Origin: JAFGMQ01 sp036733345
Lineage (GTDB): Bacteria > Desulfobacterota > DSM-4660 > Desulfatiglandales > Desulfatiglandaceae
NCBI GenBank assembly: GCA_036733345.1
Contig: DAINAR010000013.1
Coordinates: 1 to 64,000 of the forward strand
Reading direction: 5' to 3'
Length of the DNA: 64,000 nucleotides
Both the position numbers and the translations under genes were made by a program. Under the pieces are notes generated by a model, which worked only from the letters and a program-made list of their open reading frames with translations, was not told the origin of the DNA and did not search any database. This document shows positions 27,141 through 36,314 of the stretch, one piece after another (position 1 is the first letter of the stretch; every line of letters starts with the position of its first letter).

Positions 27141-28468
27141 GACTTAACCTCCCTGACCAGTGTATCCATGTCATCTTTGGTGTTTGTTTCCGTTACGCAC
27201 AACAGGTAATGGTCCCTAAGTTCGGGATAATATTGTAAGAGCGGAAGCCCCGCTACTATCTTTTTCTCCAGCAGGCGTTCGTAAGTGCCTGCAAAGCCTT
27301 CCGGCGCTTTAAGTACGAATTCATTAAATGTCGGACTTATAAAGGCAATCTGGAAGCCTGCCTTTATAAGCTCTGACTTGAGGTATTCTGCTTTGTCATG
27401 ATTAAGAGCGGCCAGTTCACGAATTCCGCTTCCCCCCAGAGAGGCCATATACATTGCAGCAGCCAGGGCGCAAAGACTGTTGTTTGTGCATATGTTGGAA
27501 GTTGCCTTTTCCCTTCGGATGTGCTGTTCCCTTGTGGCAAGTGTCAGTACAAAGCCCGTTTTTCCATCCATATCCACGGTTTTGCCGATAAGGCGGCCGG
27601 GCATGCTGCGCACATGCTTCATTTTGCCGGCGAACATTCCAAGACCGGGACCTCCGAATGACCCTGGTATGCCAAGACTCTGGCCTTCGCCGCAGGCTAT
27701 ATCAGCGCCAAGGCTTCCTGGATTTTTCAGAATCCCGTATGCAAGCGGTTCAGTAAAGGCTGCAATAAGAAGGGCGTTATTATTATGGGCAGTGTTTCCA
27801 ATGGACTCGAGATCTTCAATACATCCGAAAAAGTTTGGTGACTGTACAGCAACTGCAGCAAGGCCATCCATTCCATCTATAGATGAAAAGTCCGTTTGCC
27901 CGTTTGCCAGATATGGAAGTTCGACAACCTCGTAATCGGTTGGCTCCAAATAGGTTTTTACTACGCGTCGATAAAAGGGATGTATAACCTTTGAGATGGC
28001 AATTTTTTTATGTCTGGTTATCCGTATGGTCATAAGCAAAGACTCAGCCAGGGCTGAAGCGCCGTCATAAAGCGAGGCATTTGCCACTTCCATACCTAAT
28101 AAGCGGGCCGTAAGTGTCTGGTATTCATATATGGCCTGGAGTGTTCCCTGGCTGATTTCCGGCTGATAGGGCGTATATGCTGTTGCAAATTCAGAACGGT
28201 TAAGCAGGTATTTCGTGGCTTCAGGGATGTAATGTTCATAGCTACCTGCGCCTACAAATACCTTGTAATCAGGGGACACGGCCATGTTTTCGGAAAGTGT
28301 GTCAAAAAGATCGTTCAATTCCCATTCAGTCAGAGGCTCCGGAAGTTTAACAGGTTCGGTATGCCGGCAATCTCCGGGCACTGTCTTGAAGAGATCGTCA
28401 AGTTTGTCCACTCCTATCGTCTTTAACATGGAAGATATATCTTCATCAGTATGAGGCAAGTAGCGCAT
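27137..28468 (-). CDS. gcvPA: Glycine dehydrogenase (decarboxylating) subunit 1
   Basis: This 443-residue half of the split P protein starts YLPHTDEDISSMLKTIG and has YTPYQPEISQGTLQ and the GFVLTLATREQHIRREKATS stretch typical of the subunit. It starts three bases after gcvH and overlaps gcvPB. The two-subunit form is common in Desulfobacterota, Firmicutes and archaea. Confidence 0.95.
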   Translation of the reverse strand: MRYLPHTDEDISSMLKTIGVDKLDDLFKTVPGDCRHTEPVKLPEPLTEWELNDLFDTLSENMAVSPDYKVFVGAGSYEHYIPEATKYLLNRSEFATAYTPYQPEISQGTLQAIYEYQTLTARLLGMEVANASLYDGASALAESLLMTIRITRHKKIAISKVIHPFYRRVVKTYLEPTDYEVVELPYLANGQTDFSSIDGMDGLAAVAVQSPNFFGCIEDLESIGNTAHNNNALLIAAFTEPLAYGILKNPGSLGADIACGEGQSLGIPGSFGGPGLGMFAGKMKHVRSMPGRLIGKTVDMDGKTGFVLTLATREQHIRREKATSNICTNNSLCALAAAMYMASLGGSGIRELAALNHDKAEYLKSELIKAGFQIAFISPTFNEFVLKAPEGFAGTYERLLEKKIVAGLPLLQYYPELRDHYLLCVTETNTKDDMDTLVREVKS

Positions 28469-28471
28469 ATT

Positions 28472-28870
28472 TTATCCTTTCAGCATTTCAAGATAAGCAT
28501 CTTTGGTCATAAGTTTCTCGAACTCGGCAAGGTCATGAGGTTTAACTTTTATCATCCAGCCCTCTTTGTATGGATCCTTGTTAACAATCTCAGGTGATCC
28601 ATCAAGAGCGCTATTTATATCGATTATTTCTCCTCCCACGGGCATATACAGCTCGGATACGGCCTTGACAGACTCCACTGTGCCGAATTCTTCTCCCTTT
28701 CCAAATGAATTTCCGACCTTCGGGAGTTCAACAAAAACAATGTCTCCCAACTGATCCTGGGCATAGTCATTGATTCCAATCAGGATATTATCGCCATCCA
28801 GTTTGGCCCATTCATGATCTTCAGCATAGCGCACATCTTCAGGAATATTCAGCAGACTGATATCTTTCAT
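28472..28870 (-). CDS. gcvH: Glycine cleavage system H protein
   Basis: This 132-residue lipoyl carrier has the modified lysine in GTVESVKAVSELYMPV (K69). It shuttles the aminomethyl group between the P, T and L proteins. It heads the gcvH-gcvPA-gcvPB-lipB-lipA run. The upstream spacer holds a MITE that separates it from gcvT. Confidence 0.95.
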   Translation of the reverse strand: MKDISLLNIPEDVRYAEDHEWAKLDGDNILIGINDYAQDQLGDIVFVELPKVGNSFGKGEEFGTVESVKAVSELYMPVGGEIIDINSALDGSPEIVNKDPYKEGWMIKVKPHDLAEFEKLMTKDAYLEMLKG

Positions 28871-28902
28871 CTTTTTCCTCCATTTTGATTTTACTGTTGT
28901 CC

Positions 28903-29096
28903 AAAGTTATGAACTCGTAAAAAGTCAAAAATGCTCTCTTTCCGTCATTCCGGCCCCGAATCAAGTGCGGGATAAACCCGCCACAAACACTGGCGGACAA
29001 GCTCCAGCCGGAATCTAGTCTTTTCAAGTACTTACGAAACCCTTGGATCCCGGTTTTCACCGGGGTGACGACTTTTTACGAAACCATCAAAGTTTT
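28903..29096. mobile_element. Second MITE copy, between gcvT and gcvH
   Basis: The ends ACTCGTAAAAAGTC and GACTTTTTACGAAACCATC match those of the element at 8618-8768. The flanks AAAGTTAT (28903-28910) and AAAGTTTT (29089-29096) are a probable decayed target duplication. The interior carries GGCGG and CCGG palindromes (ATCCCGGTTTTCACCGGGGTG) different from the first copy. Confidence 0.65.
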
Positions 29097-29195
29097 TATA
29101 CTCAATCAAATAGTAACCCTCAAGTATTATTAATTTTACCATCACGGAACGTGTGATTGGGAATAAAATCCTTACTTCCCTTTAGAATCCTTTCA

Positions 29196-30488
29196 TTATT
29201 CATCCTGGCCCGGCATCCTCATCATTGTCTTTATGGAGCGGCGCGCAGTACGATCAGGACGTATGTCATCCACGATCATAACTTCTATTTTTCTCCTGCC
29301 GTCTTTAAGCTCAACAACCTGCCCTGAAGCTAGTTCGGTATTAACTTTTATAAAACCGCAAGCCAGTCCACGCGGCTCGAAATCATCTGGTTTGTCAGGG
29401 CTTGAAATGCTGAAAATACGACCATCATTGCGGCCTATACCCATATCGGTTACACAGGTCAGTATTTTTCCTATGTCTTTTCCTTCCCTATCCAGTACGA
29501 CCGCTGTATCATGTGATACCTTCCTGAGATCAAAGCCCGCGAATGCATATGTGAACTCATGCTTATCCACGTGCATAAGGGCTTCATCGCCAATAAAACT
29601 TTTGGTAAAACCCGTAAAGCGGGCATTATATGGGAGTGCGAACATCCAGGGATTATTGATAAAAGGCCACTTGCCAATATCGACATGGGATAGTGGGAGT
29701 GCCGCCCCGGCCCGCAGGGAATCCCTTGCGGCAAGTCCACACGGGAGGAGGCCCGATGCCTGCCCTGAATCAAAAATCATTTCCCATATATTGACGAGAT
29801 CTTCAGGTTTTACAAAAATTTCAAAACCAAATTCCCCTGTATAGCCGGTACGTGAAAGCAACGCTGGGGTGCCGTCAATGAAACGGACTGTATCTGCAAG
29901 AGATGATTCCTGGTCAAAATGTCCCTTGAATGTAAAGTAGTACATGTCCTCAAATACTGCTTCAGCACCTTTCAGAAGCTTCATGAGTATGACGGCTGCC
30001 AGCGGCCCCTGAAGGTCGATTTTGCCGACTTTATCCGTAAGGTCTTTGATTCTGATATCTTTTCCTTTTGCGTGGCTTTTCAAATGCTGAGCTATTTCAT
30101 TGCCCATCTCAGAATTTACGACAATCAGAAACAGGTTATTTTCAAGGAGATATACAATGGCGTCATCAATTAGCTGACCTTTTTCGTTTAAAAATACACC
30201 ATATACACACCTGCCCGGCACGATGGGTGTCCTGGCTTTACCCACACAGGCTGTAAGATCCCTGGTGAAGCAGCTCTGAAGCAGATCAAAGGCATCTTTT
30301 CCTTCAATTTCAACAAGGGCCATATGGCTTGTGTCAAAAAGGCCTGCCTTTGTAAGAACTCCAAGATGTTCGTTTTTTGCGCCAGAACGGTACCACAGGG
30401 GCATATCATAATCGCCAAAATTAACCATATTTGCACCCTGAGCCACATGCCAGGCATAAAGAGGGGTCTGTTTTGATTCTTTTTGCAT
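29196..30488 (-). CDS. gcvT: Aminomethyltransferase (glycine cleavage T protein)
   Basis: This 430-residue folate-dependent protein has VNFGDYDMPLWY at the start, DLQGPLAAVILMKLL and SRTGYTGEFGFEIFVKPED in the core, and a GCV_T C-terminal domain with PRGLACGFI. It makes methylene-tetrahydrofolate and ammonia from the aminomethyl group on GcvH. It is longer than the usual about 365 residues, partly from a C-terminal extension rich in Arg. It starts five bases after kbl, tying threonine breakdown to glycine cleavage. Confidence 0.92.
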   Translation of the reverse strand: MQKESKQTPLYAWHVAQGANMVNFGDYDMPLWYRSGAKNEHLGVLTKAGLFDTSHMALVEIEGKDAFDLLQSCFTRDLTACVGKARTPIVPGRCVYGVFLNEKGQLIDDAIVYLLENNLFLIVVNSEMGNEIAQHLKSHAKGKDIRIKDLTDKVGKIDLQGPLAAVILMKLLKGAEAVFEDMYYFTFKGHFDQESSLADTVRFIDGTPALLSRTGYTGEFGFEIFVKPEDLVNIWEMIFDSGQASGLLPCGLAARDSLRAGAALPLSHVDIGKWPFINNPWMFALPYNARFTGFTKSFIGDEALMHVDKHEFTYAFAGFDLRKVSHDTAVVLDREGKDIGKILTCVTDMGIGRNDGRIFSISSPDKPDDFEPRGLACGFIKVNTELASGQVVELKDGRRKIEVMIVDDIRPDRTARRSIKTMMRMPGQDE

Positions 30489-30493
30489 TTGGG

Positions 30494-31678
30494 TTATACC
30501 TCCATTTCGTTTTTTACGGCACTGAATTGTTTAATAGCGAAATCCAGATCCTTTCTAGTATGCAGTGCACTCAACTGTACGCGAATCCGGGCCTGACCCA
30601 TAGGCACAACCGGGTAAAAGAAACCGATTACATAAACGCCCTTCTCGAGCATGCGTGCAGCCATTTTTTGAGCGATCGCGGCATCCCAGAGCATTATGGG
30701 AACGATGGGATGGCTGCCGGGTTTGATCTCAAAACCATGTTCAGACATGACTTTACGGAAATATATAGTATTTTCCTCCAGTTGATCACGAAGTTCAGTA
30801 GATTTGCTAAGCAGTTCTATTGCCTTCAGGGATGCGGCTGTGATCATTGGGGCAAGTGTATTTGAAAAAAGGTATGGCCTTGAACGCTGGCGCAGCAATT
30901 CAATTATTTCTCTGCGGCCGCTGACATACCCGCCGCTCGCACCGCCAAGCGCCTTGCCGAATGTTCCGGTAATAATATCCTGACGTCCCATAATACCGCA
31001 ATACTCATGGGAGCCACGACCCTTTGTGCCCAAAAAACCCACGGCATGGGAATCATCTATCATAACCATTGCATCGTACTTTTCGGCCAGGTCACAGATC
31101 ATATCCAGTTTTGCAATATCTCCATCCATGGAGAAGACACCATCGGTGGCGATGATTCTGAAGCGGGCAGCCTGTGCATCCTTCAGGCTTTTTTCCAGGT
31201 CTTCCATGTCGCTGTGGCGGAAACGGTAACGCATTGCCTTGCAGAGCCGGATTCCGTCAATAATGCTTGCATGGTTGAGTTCATCGGTGATGACCGCATC
31301 TTCATTAGTAAGCAGTGTTTCAAAGAGACCGCAATTCGCGTCATAACATGATGTATAAAGGATCGTATCTTCCGTCCCAAGAAAATCAGAAACCGCTTTT
31401 TCAAGGTCTTTGTGAATTGCCTGCGTACCACAGATGAAACGCACGGATGAAAGGCCGTAGCCCCATTTTTCCAGGGCATTTTTAGCAGCAGAAATAACCT
31501 CGGGATGACTTGAAAGGCCCAGATAATTATTTGCGCACATGTTAAGCACATCTTTTCCTCCCCGGACGCCGACGTGCGCACTCTGGGGCGAGATCAGTAT
31601 CCGCTCGTCTTTATAGAGACCATTATGGCGGATTTCCTCCAGTTCTATATTAAGATGCTTCTTGAATGAGTCATACAT
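30494..31678 (-). CDS. kbl: Glycine C-acetyltransferase (2-amino-3-ketobutyrate CoA ligase)
   Basis: This 394-residue PLP enzyme of the alpha-oxoamine synthase family has MCANNYLGLSSHPEVI, DDSHAVGFLGTKGRG and the PLP lysine in TGTFGKALGGASGG. It splits 2-amino-3-ketobutyrate into glycine and acetyl-CoA. It follows tdh with a one-base gap, forming the threonine-to-glycine pair. Confidence 0.95.
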   Translation of the reverse strand: MYDSFKKHLNIELEEIRHNGLYKDERILISPQSAHVGVRGGKDVLNMCANNYLGLSSHPEVISAAKNALEKWGYGLSSVRFICGTQAIHKDLEKAVSDFLGTEDTILYTSCYDANCGLFETLLTNEDAVITDELNHASIIDGIRLCKAMRYRFRHSDMEDLEKSLKDAQAARFRIIATDGVFSMDGDIAKLDMICDLAEKYDAMVMIDDSHAVGFLGTKGRGSHEYCGIMGRQDIITGTFGKALGGASGGYVSGRREIIELLRQRSRPYLFSNTLAPMITAASLKAIELLSKSTELRDQLEENTIYFRKVMSEHGFEIKPGSHPIVPIMLWDAAIAQKMAARMLEKGVYVIGFFYPVVPMGQARIRVQLSALHTRKDLDFAIKQFSAVKNEMEV

Positions 31679-31679
31679 T

Positions 31680-32723
31680 CTATTTCTCCTCTGCCCAGTT
31701 CAGGATGACCTTTCCTGACATACCCGAGCGCATGACCTCAAAACCCTTCTCATATTCCGTAAAATGAAAATGGTGTGTGATAACGGGTGTAATGTCAAGG
31801 CCGGTTTGAATCATGGATGTAACTTTGTACCAGGTTTCATACATCTCCCTGCCATAAATACCCCTGATCGTCAGGCCGTTAAAAACAACAATGTCCCAAT
31901 CGATGGCAGTTTCCTGAGACTGTATGCCCAGAAGTGCGATTTTGGCTCCGTGGCACATGTTACTCAGCATCTGCTTAAACGCCGACGGGTTTCCGGACAT
32001 TTCGAGGCCGACATCAAAACCCTCTTTCATACCGAGTTTTTCCTGGGCCTCTTCTATTGAATCGTAGCGAACGTCCAAAGCAGCCGTCGCACCCATTTTT
32101 TCTGCAATTTTAAGCCTGTAAGGGTTTACATCCGTTATAACCACATACCTGGCCCCTGCATGCTTTGCAATGCTGACTGCCATGCAGCCTATTGGTCCGG
32201 CCCCTGTTATCAGGACATCTTCACCAAGTACATTAAAGGTCAGGGCTGTATGTGCCGCATTTCCAAGAGGATCAAAGCATGTCAGGATATCCAGCGGAAT
32301 CTGTGGGTCACAATACCAGACATTGGTGACCGGTATGGAAAGATATTCGGCGAACGCACCGGGACGGTTTACACCTACACCGCTTGTATTCATGCAGAGG
32401 TGTCTTCTCCCTGCAAGGCAGTTTCGGCAATGGCCACAAACCAGATGTCCTTCTCCGGAAACCAGATCTCCCGGGTTGAAGTCATGTACATTGCTGCCTA
32501 TCTCCTCTATTTTACCCACGAATTCGTGTCCAATATGCATGGGTGTTGGGATCGTTTTTTGAGCCCATTCATCCCAGTTATAGATGTGGACATCGGTGCC
32601 GCATATAGAAGTTTTTAGAATTTTTATAAGGACGTCATTTATTCCTATATCCGGCACAGGCACTTCCTGTAATCGGAGTCCTTTTTCAGGATTGGCTTTA
32701 ACCAGGGCTTTCATCATGGACAT
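31680..32723 (-). CDS. tdh: L-threonine 3-dehydrogenase
   Basis: This 347-residue zinc medium-chain dehydrogenase has the catalytic zinc site (SICGTDVHIYNWDEWAQ, GHEFVG), four structural zinc Cys (CGHCRNCLAGRRHLC) and the NAD fold GAGPIGCMAV. It oxidises threonine to 2-amino-3-ketobutyrate. ATG 32723 has an AAGGA site eight bases upstream. First gene of tdh-kbl-gcvT. Confidence 0.95.
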   Translation of the reverse strand: MSMMKALVKANPEKGLRLQEVPVPDIGINDVLIKILKTSICGTDVHIYNWDEWAQKTIPTPMHIGHEFVGKIEEIGSNVHDFNPGDLVSGEGHLVCGHCRNCLAGRRHLCMNTSGVGVNRPGAFAEYLSIPVTNVWYCDPQIPLDILTCFDPLGNAAHTALTFNVLGEDVLITGAGPIGCMAVSIAKHAGARYVVITDVNPYRLKIAEKMGATAALDVRYDSIEEAQEKLGMKEGFDVGLEMSGNPSAFKQMLSNMCHGAKIALLGIQSQETAIDWDIVVFNGLTIRGIYGREMYETWYKVTSMIQTGLDITPVITHHFHFTEYEKGFEVMRSGMSGKVILNWAEEK

Positions 32724-33130
32724 AGGACATTTCCTTTTGAAAATACCTAAAAAGCTGTCAAAAAGACGGCCAGGTAAATAACCACAGATGCAGGTTGAGC
32801 TTTGCTAAATCCCTCTACCGGGAGCGCTTCCTTTGACAGGCTCAGGATAAACTCACCTTTAGGAATGAGGCCAAATATGCTTGCCCCGCAATAACTAAAG
32901 ACGATGCGCAACGCCGCTCCCAATGTCCCGCCTTTGCGGGGAGAGTGGCGTTTTAGGAAGCCGTAACTTTCAATGAAAGGAACAGGTATAGCCCTGTCTA
33001 AATGCAGCTAATTTTGACTTTTTGATATAAATAATTTGTCTGCTATGCTAAATGAGATTTACGATAGTGTCAATACCATTATCAGAAATTTCTAAATCCA
33101 AAAAAAATCATTCTGGTATAAAAAGAAAGA
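32724..33130. other. Intergenic leader of the tdh operon
   Basis: Contains repeat debris (TTTGACAGGCTCAGGATAAA near 32832 and a CCCGCCTTTGCGGGG hairpin near 32928). I looked for a glycine riboswitch on the minus strand and found no convincing core. No gene was seen. Confidence 0.4.
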
Positions 33131-33186
33131 TTTGACAGGATAAGGGGATTAAAAAATATAGTGTGTATCCGGTAAATCCTGTCAAA
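33131..33186. promoter_or_regulatory. Overlapping divergent promoter-like palindrome between tdh and lpdA
   Basis: TTTGACAGGAT (33131-33141) and its exact inverse ATCCTGTCAAA (33176-33186) face each other. On each strand TTGACA is followed after 19 bases by a -10-like hexamer, TATAGT on plus and TATATT on minus, the two -10 boxes overlapping near 33157. The plus promoter would serve lpdA; the minus one could serve tdh with a long leader. The spacer is longer than the ideal 17. Confidence 0.5.
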
Positions 33187-33268
33187 TGATGTTGACTGTT
33201 ATTTGGAAATTTCCGGCAATTATATATTATCGAATGTTTTTTCATTATAATCAAAAAGGAGGGGTCGT

Positions 33269-34699
33269 ATGGCCGTGAGGATCACTATAATTGGAGGGGG
33301 ACCGGGAGGATATACTGCTGCAGTACGGGCTGCCCAGTCGGGTTCCGAAGTTACACTGATTGAAGAGAATAAAGTTGGCGGAACCTGCCTTAACCGTGGA
33401 TGTATTCCATCCAAAATGATGAAAAAAACCGCAGAAATTATTGAAGACATTCAGCGTGCAAGAGAGTTCGGTTTAAAAATCGACGGGAAGGTGACACAGG
33501 ATATGCCGCTCCTCATGGAAAGAAAGCAGAGGATTATACAAAATCAGATAAAATGGATACTTGCGCTTCTTGAAAAGCATGGTGTGCGCTATCTGCAGGG
33601 TCATGGCTTCATTAAAGGCCCTAAATTGGCGGCAGTGAGACAGGAAGACGGCAAAGAGCTTGAAGTGCCTTATGATGCCCTGATTCTCGCTTCAGGTTCC
33701 GAGCCTTTGAACATGCAGGAACTTCCATTTGACGGCACAAGAATTATTTCCAGCACCGATGCATTAAATTTACAGGAAATCCCAGGTTCAATGCTGGTTG
33801 TCGGATCAGGCGCAGTTGGTTGCGAGTTTGCATTCGTTTTTTCGTCTTTCGGAACTAAAGTAACGGTGGTGGAGGCATTACCAAGGATACTGCCTATGCC
33901 ATCAGTAGATGAAGATCTTTCCAGGGTACTTCAAAGAGAAATGAAAAAACGCAAGATTGAATTTCATCTCAGCCATGTTGTTCAAAAGGCAGAAGTAAAC
34001 CCTGACAGTCTTAAAGTCTCAATTGTTCCTTTCTCTTCAACACGGGATAAGAGCGTTGAAATTGATGGAAATATTGAAACACAAGCGGATTGCATCCTGG
34101 TATGTACCGGGCGCAGTCCCAATAGTTCAGGAATCGGCCTTGATGTTATTGGTGTAGAAATGGATGAAAAAGGCTGGATCATTGCTGATGATAGTATGAG
34201 GACTTCTGTTCCGGATGTTTATGCTATAGGTGATATCCTCGGGCCATCAAGGGTAATGCTCGCTCATGTGGCTTCGACAGAGGGCCTTGTTGCTGCTGAA
34301 AATGCCGTGGGGAATTCACGGTTAATGGATTACAGCGCGGTTCCGGGGGCGATCTATACCATGCCGGAGGTTGCCTGTGTGGGATTAACCGAGAATCAGG
34401 CAAGACAGAATGGATACGAGATCAGATCGGACAGCGTCCTTTTCCGAACACTCGGAAAATCACAGGTTACAGGAGAAATTGCAGGACAGTTAAAGCTGGT
34501 CTCTGAAGTGGGAAGCGGAAGAATTCTTGGTGTTCATATTATTGGGCCGAATGCGACTGAACTGATTTCCGAAGGAACCCTTGCCTTAAAGAAGGGCTGC
34601 ACAGTTAATGACCTGGCAGAGACCATACATGCTCATCCTACACTTTCTGAGATTTTTCTGGAATCGTCTCTCAAGGCTTTGGACAGGCCCATGCAATAA
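33269..34699 (+). CDS. lpdA: Dihydrolipoyl dehydrogenase
   Basis: This 476-residue FAD enzyme has GGGPGGYTAAVRAAQSG, the redox disulfide CLNRGC (Cys40, Cys45), GSGAVGCEFAFVFSSFG for NAD, and the dimer-interface HAHPTLSEIF. It reoxidises dihydrolipoyl-GcvH and is therefore the L protein of the glycine cleavage system. It is divergent from the tdh-gcvT genes. A GGAGG site precedes the start. Confidence 0.94.
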   Translation: MAVRITIIGGGPGGYTAAVRAAQSGSEVTLIEENKVGGTCLNRGCIPSKMMKKTAEIIEDIQRAREFGLKIDGKVTQDMPLLMERKQRIIQNQIKWILALLEKHGVRYLQGHGFIKGPKLAAVRQEDGKELEVPYDALILASGSEPLNMQELPFDGTRIISSTDALNLQEIPGSMLVVGSGAVGCEFAFVFSSFGTKVTVVEALPRILPMPSVDEDLSRVLQREMKKRKIEFHLSHVVQKAEVNPDSLKVSIVPFSSTRDKSVEIDGNIETQADCILVCTGRSPNSSGIGLDVIGVEMDEKGWIIADDSMRTSVPDVYAIGDILGPSRVMLAHVASTEGLVAAENAVGNSRLMDYSAVPGAIYTMPEVACVGLTENQARQNGYEIRSDSVLFRTLGKSQVTGEIAGQLKLVSEVGSGRILGVHIIGPNATELISEGTLALKKGCTVNDLAETIHAHPTLSEIFLESSLKALDRPMQ

Positions 34700-34787
34700 G
34701 TGTTAAATCCAAGAAATGCACAGGAAAAAGCAACCCTGCGATTTAATCAGGATATTTAATTATGTTTCATTCCTGTTGTGCAGTCCT

Positions 34788-36314
34788 TCATTTAAGAAAA
34801 AAGGGGGCATGGTTTGATGTAAAAAAGGGAGGATTCCGTCTTTGAATCTTTTGAATACAGGGATGCCTTTTGAATTCCTTGTCAAGGAATTGCCTCACAG
34901 GATTCCTGTTCCAACCCCCGGGATGACGAAATCCGGTATAAAGAGAGAGATCGCCTTCATACATCATCTTCGTTTCAAACTGTCTGGTTTCAGGACTGTA
35001 GACAGGCATATTGAATATTGCTATATTTAGAAAGTCTATGAAGTCACTATGTCTTACGACAAAGTCATGGGTCATCCGTGCTTCTGCCTCTGTCTCGGAA
35101 GGCGTGCCGAAAAGCAGATAAACATAGGTGTAGATACCCGCATTCTTAAGATTCCTGAGTGCAGATGAAGCTGTCTTTAAGTTTATGCCCTTATGCTCAC
35201 TGTCGAGAACTGCCTGAGAGCCTGACTCCAGGCCGAGCTTCAGCATAGTGCACCCCGAGCGTTTCAGTTCCATACAGAAATCCTGATCTGCAAGATGATC
35301 AGTAAACCGTGCAAATCCATACCAGGGAGCGCCGGGAGGACTTTTAACAAGGGTCTTCATAAGGGCGGGACTGATCGCATTATCCAGCAGATGTATTAAA
35401 ACGGGACCTGTTTTATCGACGAGAGCAACAAGATCCCCTGCTACCCTGTCGGGCGGAACAGGCATATAGGGATTCCTTTCAGCCCTTTCCGGACAAAAGG
35501 CGCATTTGTTCCAGTAACATCCGCTCGATGCGCTGTAGGGAAGGATCAAGCCGGGTGCAATGTATTTGCTCAGGGGGAAAAGGGTGTAGTCCGGCCTGAA
35601 AAATTCCTTCGATTCCGGCTTGTCCGCAGGATTTCCAAGCAGAGAAAGTAGAAAATTCTCTCCCGGTCCTGCCACCATGTGATCCACGTAGTCCCTGAAA
35701 ATATCTTTCCAGGCCGGTCTACTGATCCATGATGTGACAAGCCCTCCACCAAGAATCACTTTCAACCACGGCCATTCCCGTTTGATAAGACCTGTCATTG
35801 CAAAGGTTGACAGAGCCTGGCTTAGAAAATTAAGGGAAATTCCGACATATTCAGGTTGCTCTTTTTCAATGATCTCTATCAGTTTTGCCTTGAAGTATGG
35901 ATAAAATGGGTTTTTCTCAGGATTTCTTGAAGCACTGATCAGATCATTGCTCATGACCGGAGAAAGATCGGAATCAAGGTAATTTGACAGACTCATTTTT
36001 ATCGTTTTAAAAGGGGTTGCTGTTTCAAGGAGCCTGTTGATGTCCGAAACAGCCCTTCTGTAACGATCAGGATGAAGGTAGGTAGCTGGGTTTTGAAGTG
36101 AATCTAAATGTTTTTGTCTGTTACGGGCTGCCCGGGAAGTCCATCTGTCATATGATTCAGCAGGTCCATTAATAATGTTCAGGATTCCTCCTAAATTTGC
36201 GTCCCACACGCTTAACTTTATCCCTTTTGTCATGAGAGCGCCAGAAAGCCTTGCTATGCCTGCGGGTGATTCACAGGGTTTTACTATGGGCGGATTAATA
36301 AGGAGTATGGTCAT
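34788..36314 (-). CDS. B12-binding-type radical SAM protein
   Basis: This 508-residue protein starts MTILLINPPIVKPCESPAG, a cobalamin-binding-like Rossmann half, and has the radical SAM cluster in SSGCYWNKCAFCPE. The spacing is CX4CX2C rather than the usual CX3CX2C. LKLGLESGSQAVLDSEHKG is the typical SAM-side motif. The product is unknown; such proteins do methylations, rearrangements or thioether chemistry. It overlaps the ATP-grasp fragment by 20 bases. Confidence 0.82.
   Translation of the reverse strand: MTILLINPPIVKPCESPAGIARLSGALMTKGIKLSVWDANLGGILNIINGPAESYDRWTSRAARNRQKHLDSLQNPATYLHPDRYRRAVSDINRLLETATPFKTIKMSLSNYLDSDLSPVMSNDLISASRNPEKNPFYPYFKAKLIEIIEKEQPEYVGISLNFLSQALSTFAMTGLIKREWPWLKVILGGGLVTSWISRPAWKDIFRDYVDHMVAGPGENFLLSLLGNPADKPESKEFFRPDYTLFPLSKYIAPGLILPYSASSGCYWNKCAFCPERAERNPYMPVPPDRVAGDLVALVDKTGPVLIHLLDNAISPALMKTLVKSPPGAPWYGFARFTDHLADQDFCMELKRSGCTMLKLGLESGSQAVLDSEHKGINLKTASSALRNLKNAGIYTYVYLLFGTPSETEAEARMTHDFVVRHSDFIDFLNIAIFNMPVYSPETRQFETKMMYEGDLSLYTGFRHPGGWNRNPVRQFLDKEFKRHPCIQKIQRRNPPFFTSNHAPFFLK

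Noticed and set aside
28871..33268. Glycine riboswitch upstream of gcv or tdh genes
   Set aside because: Both leaders on the minus strand were read and no conserved glycine aptamer core was found. A covariance scan would be decisive.
34718..34783. Inverted GCACAGGAA...TTCCTGTTGTGC after lpdA as a terminator
   Set aside because: The loop is about 40 bases, the stem is imperfect and there is no T run in the expected place.
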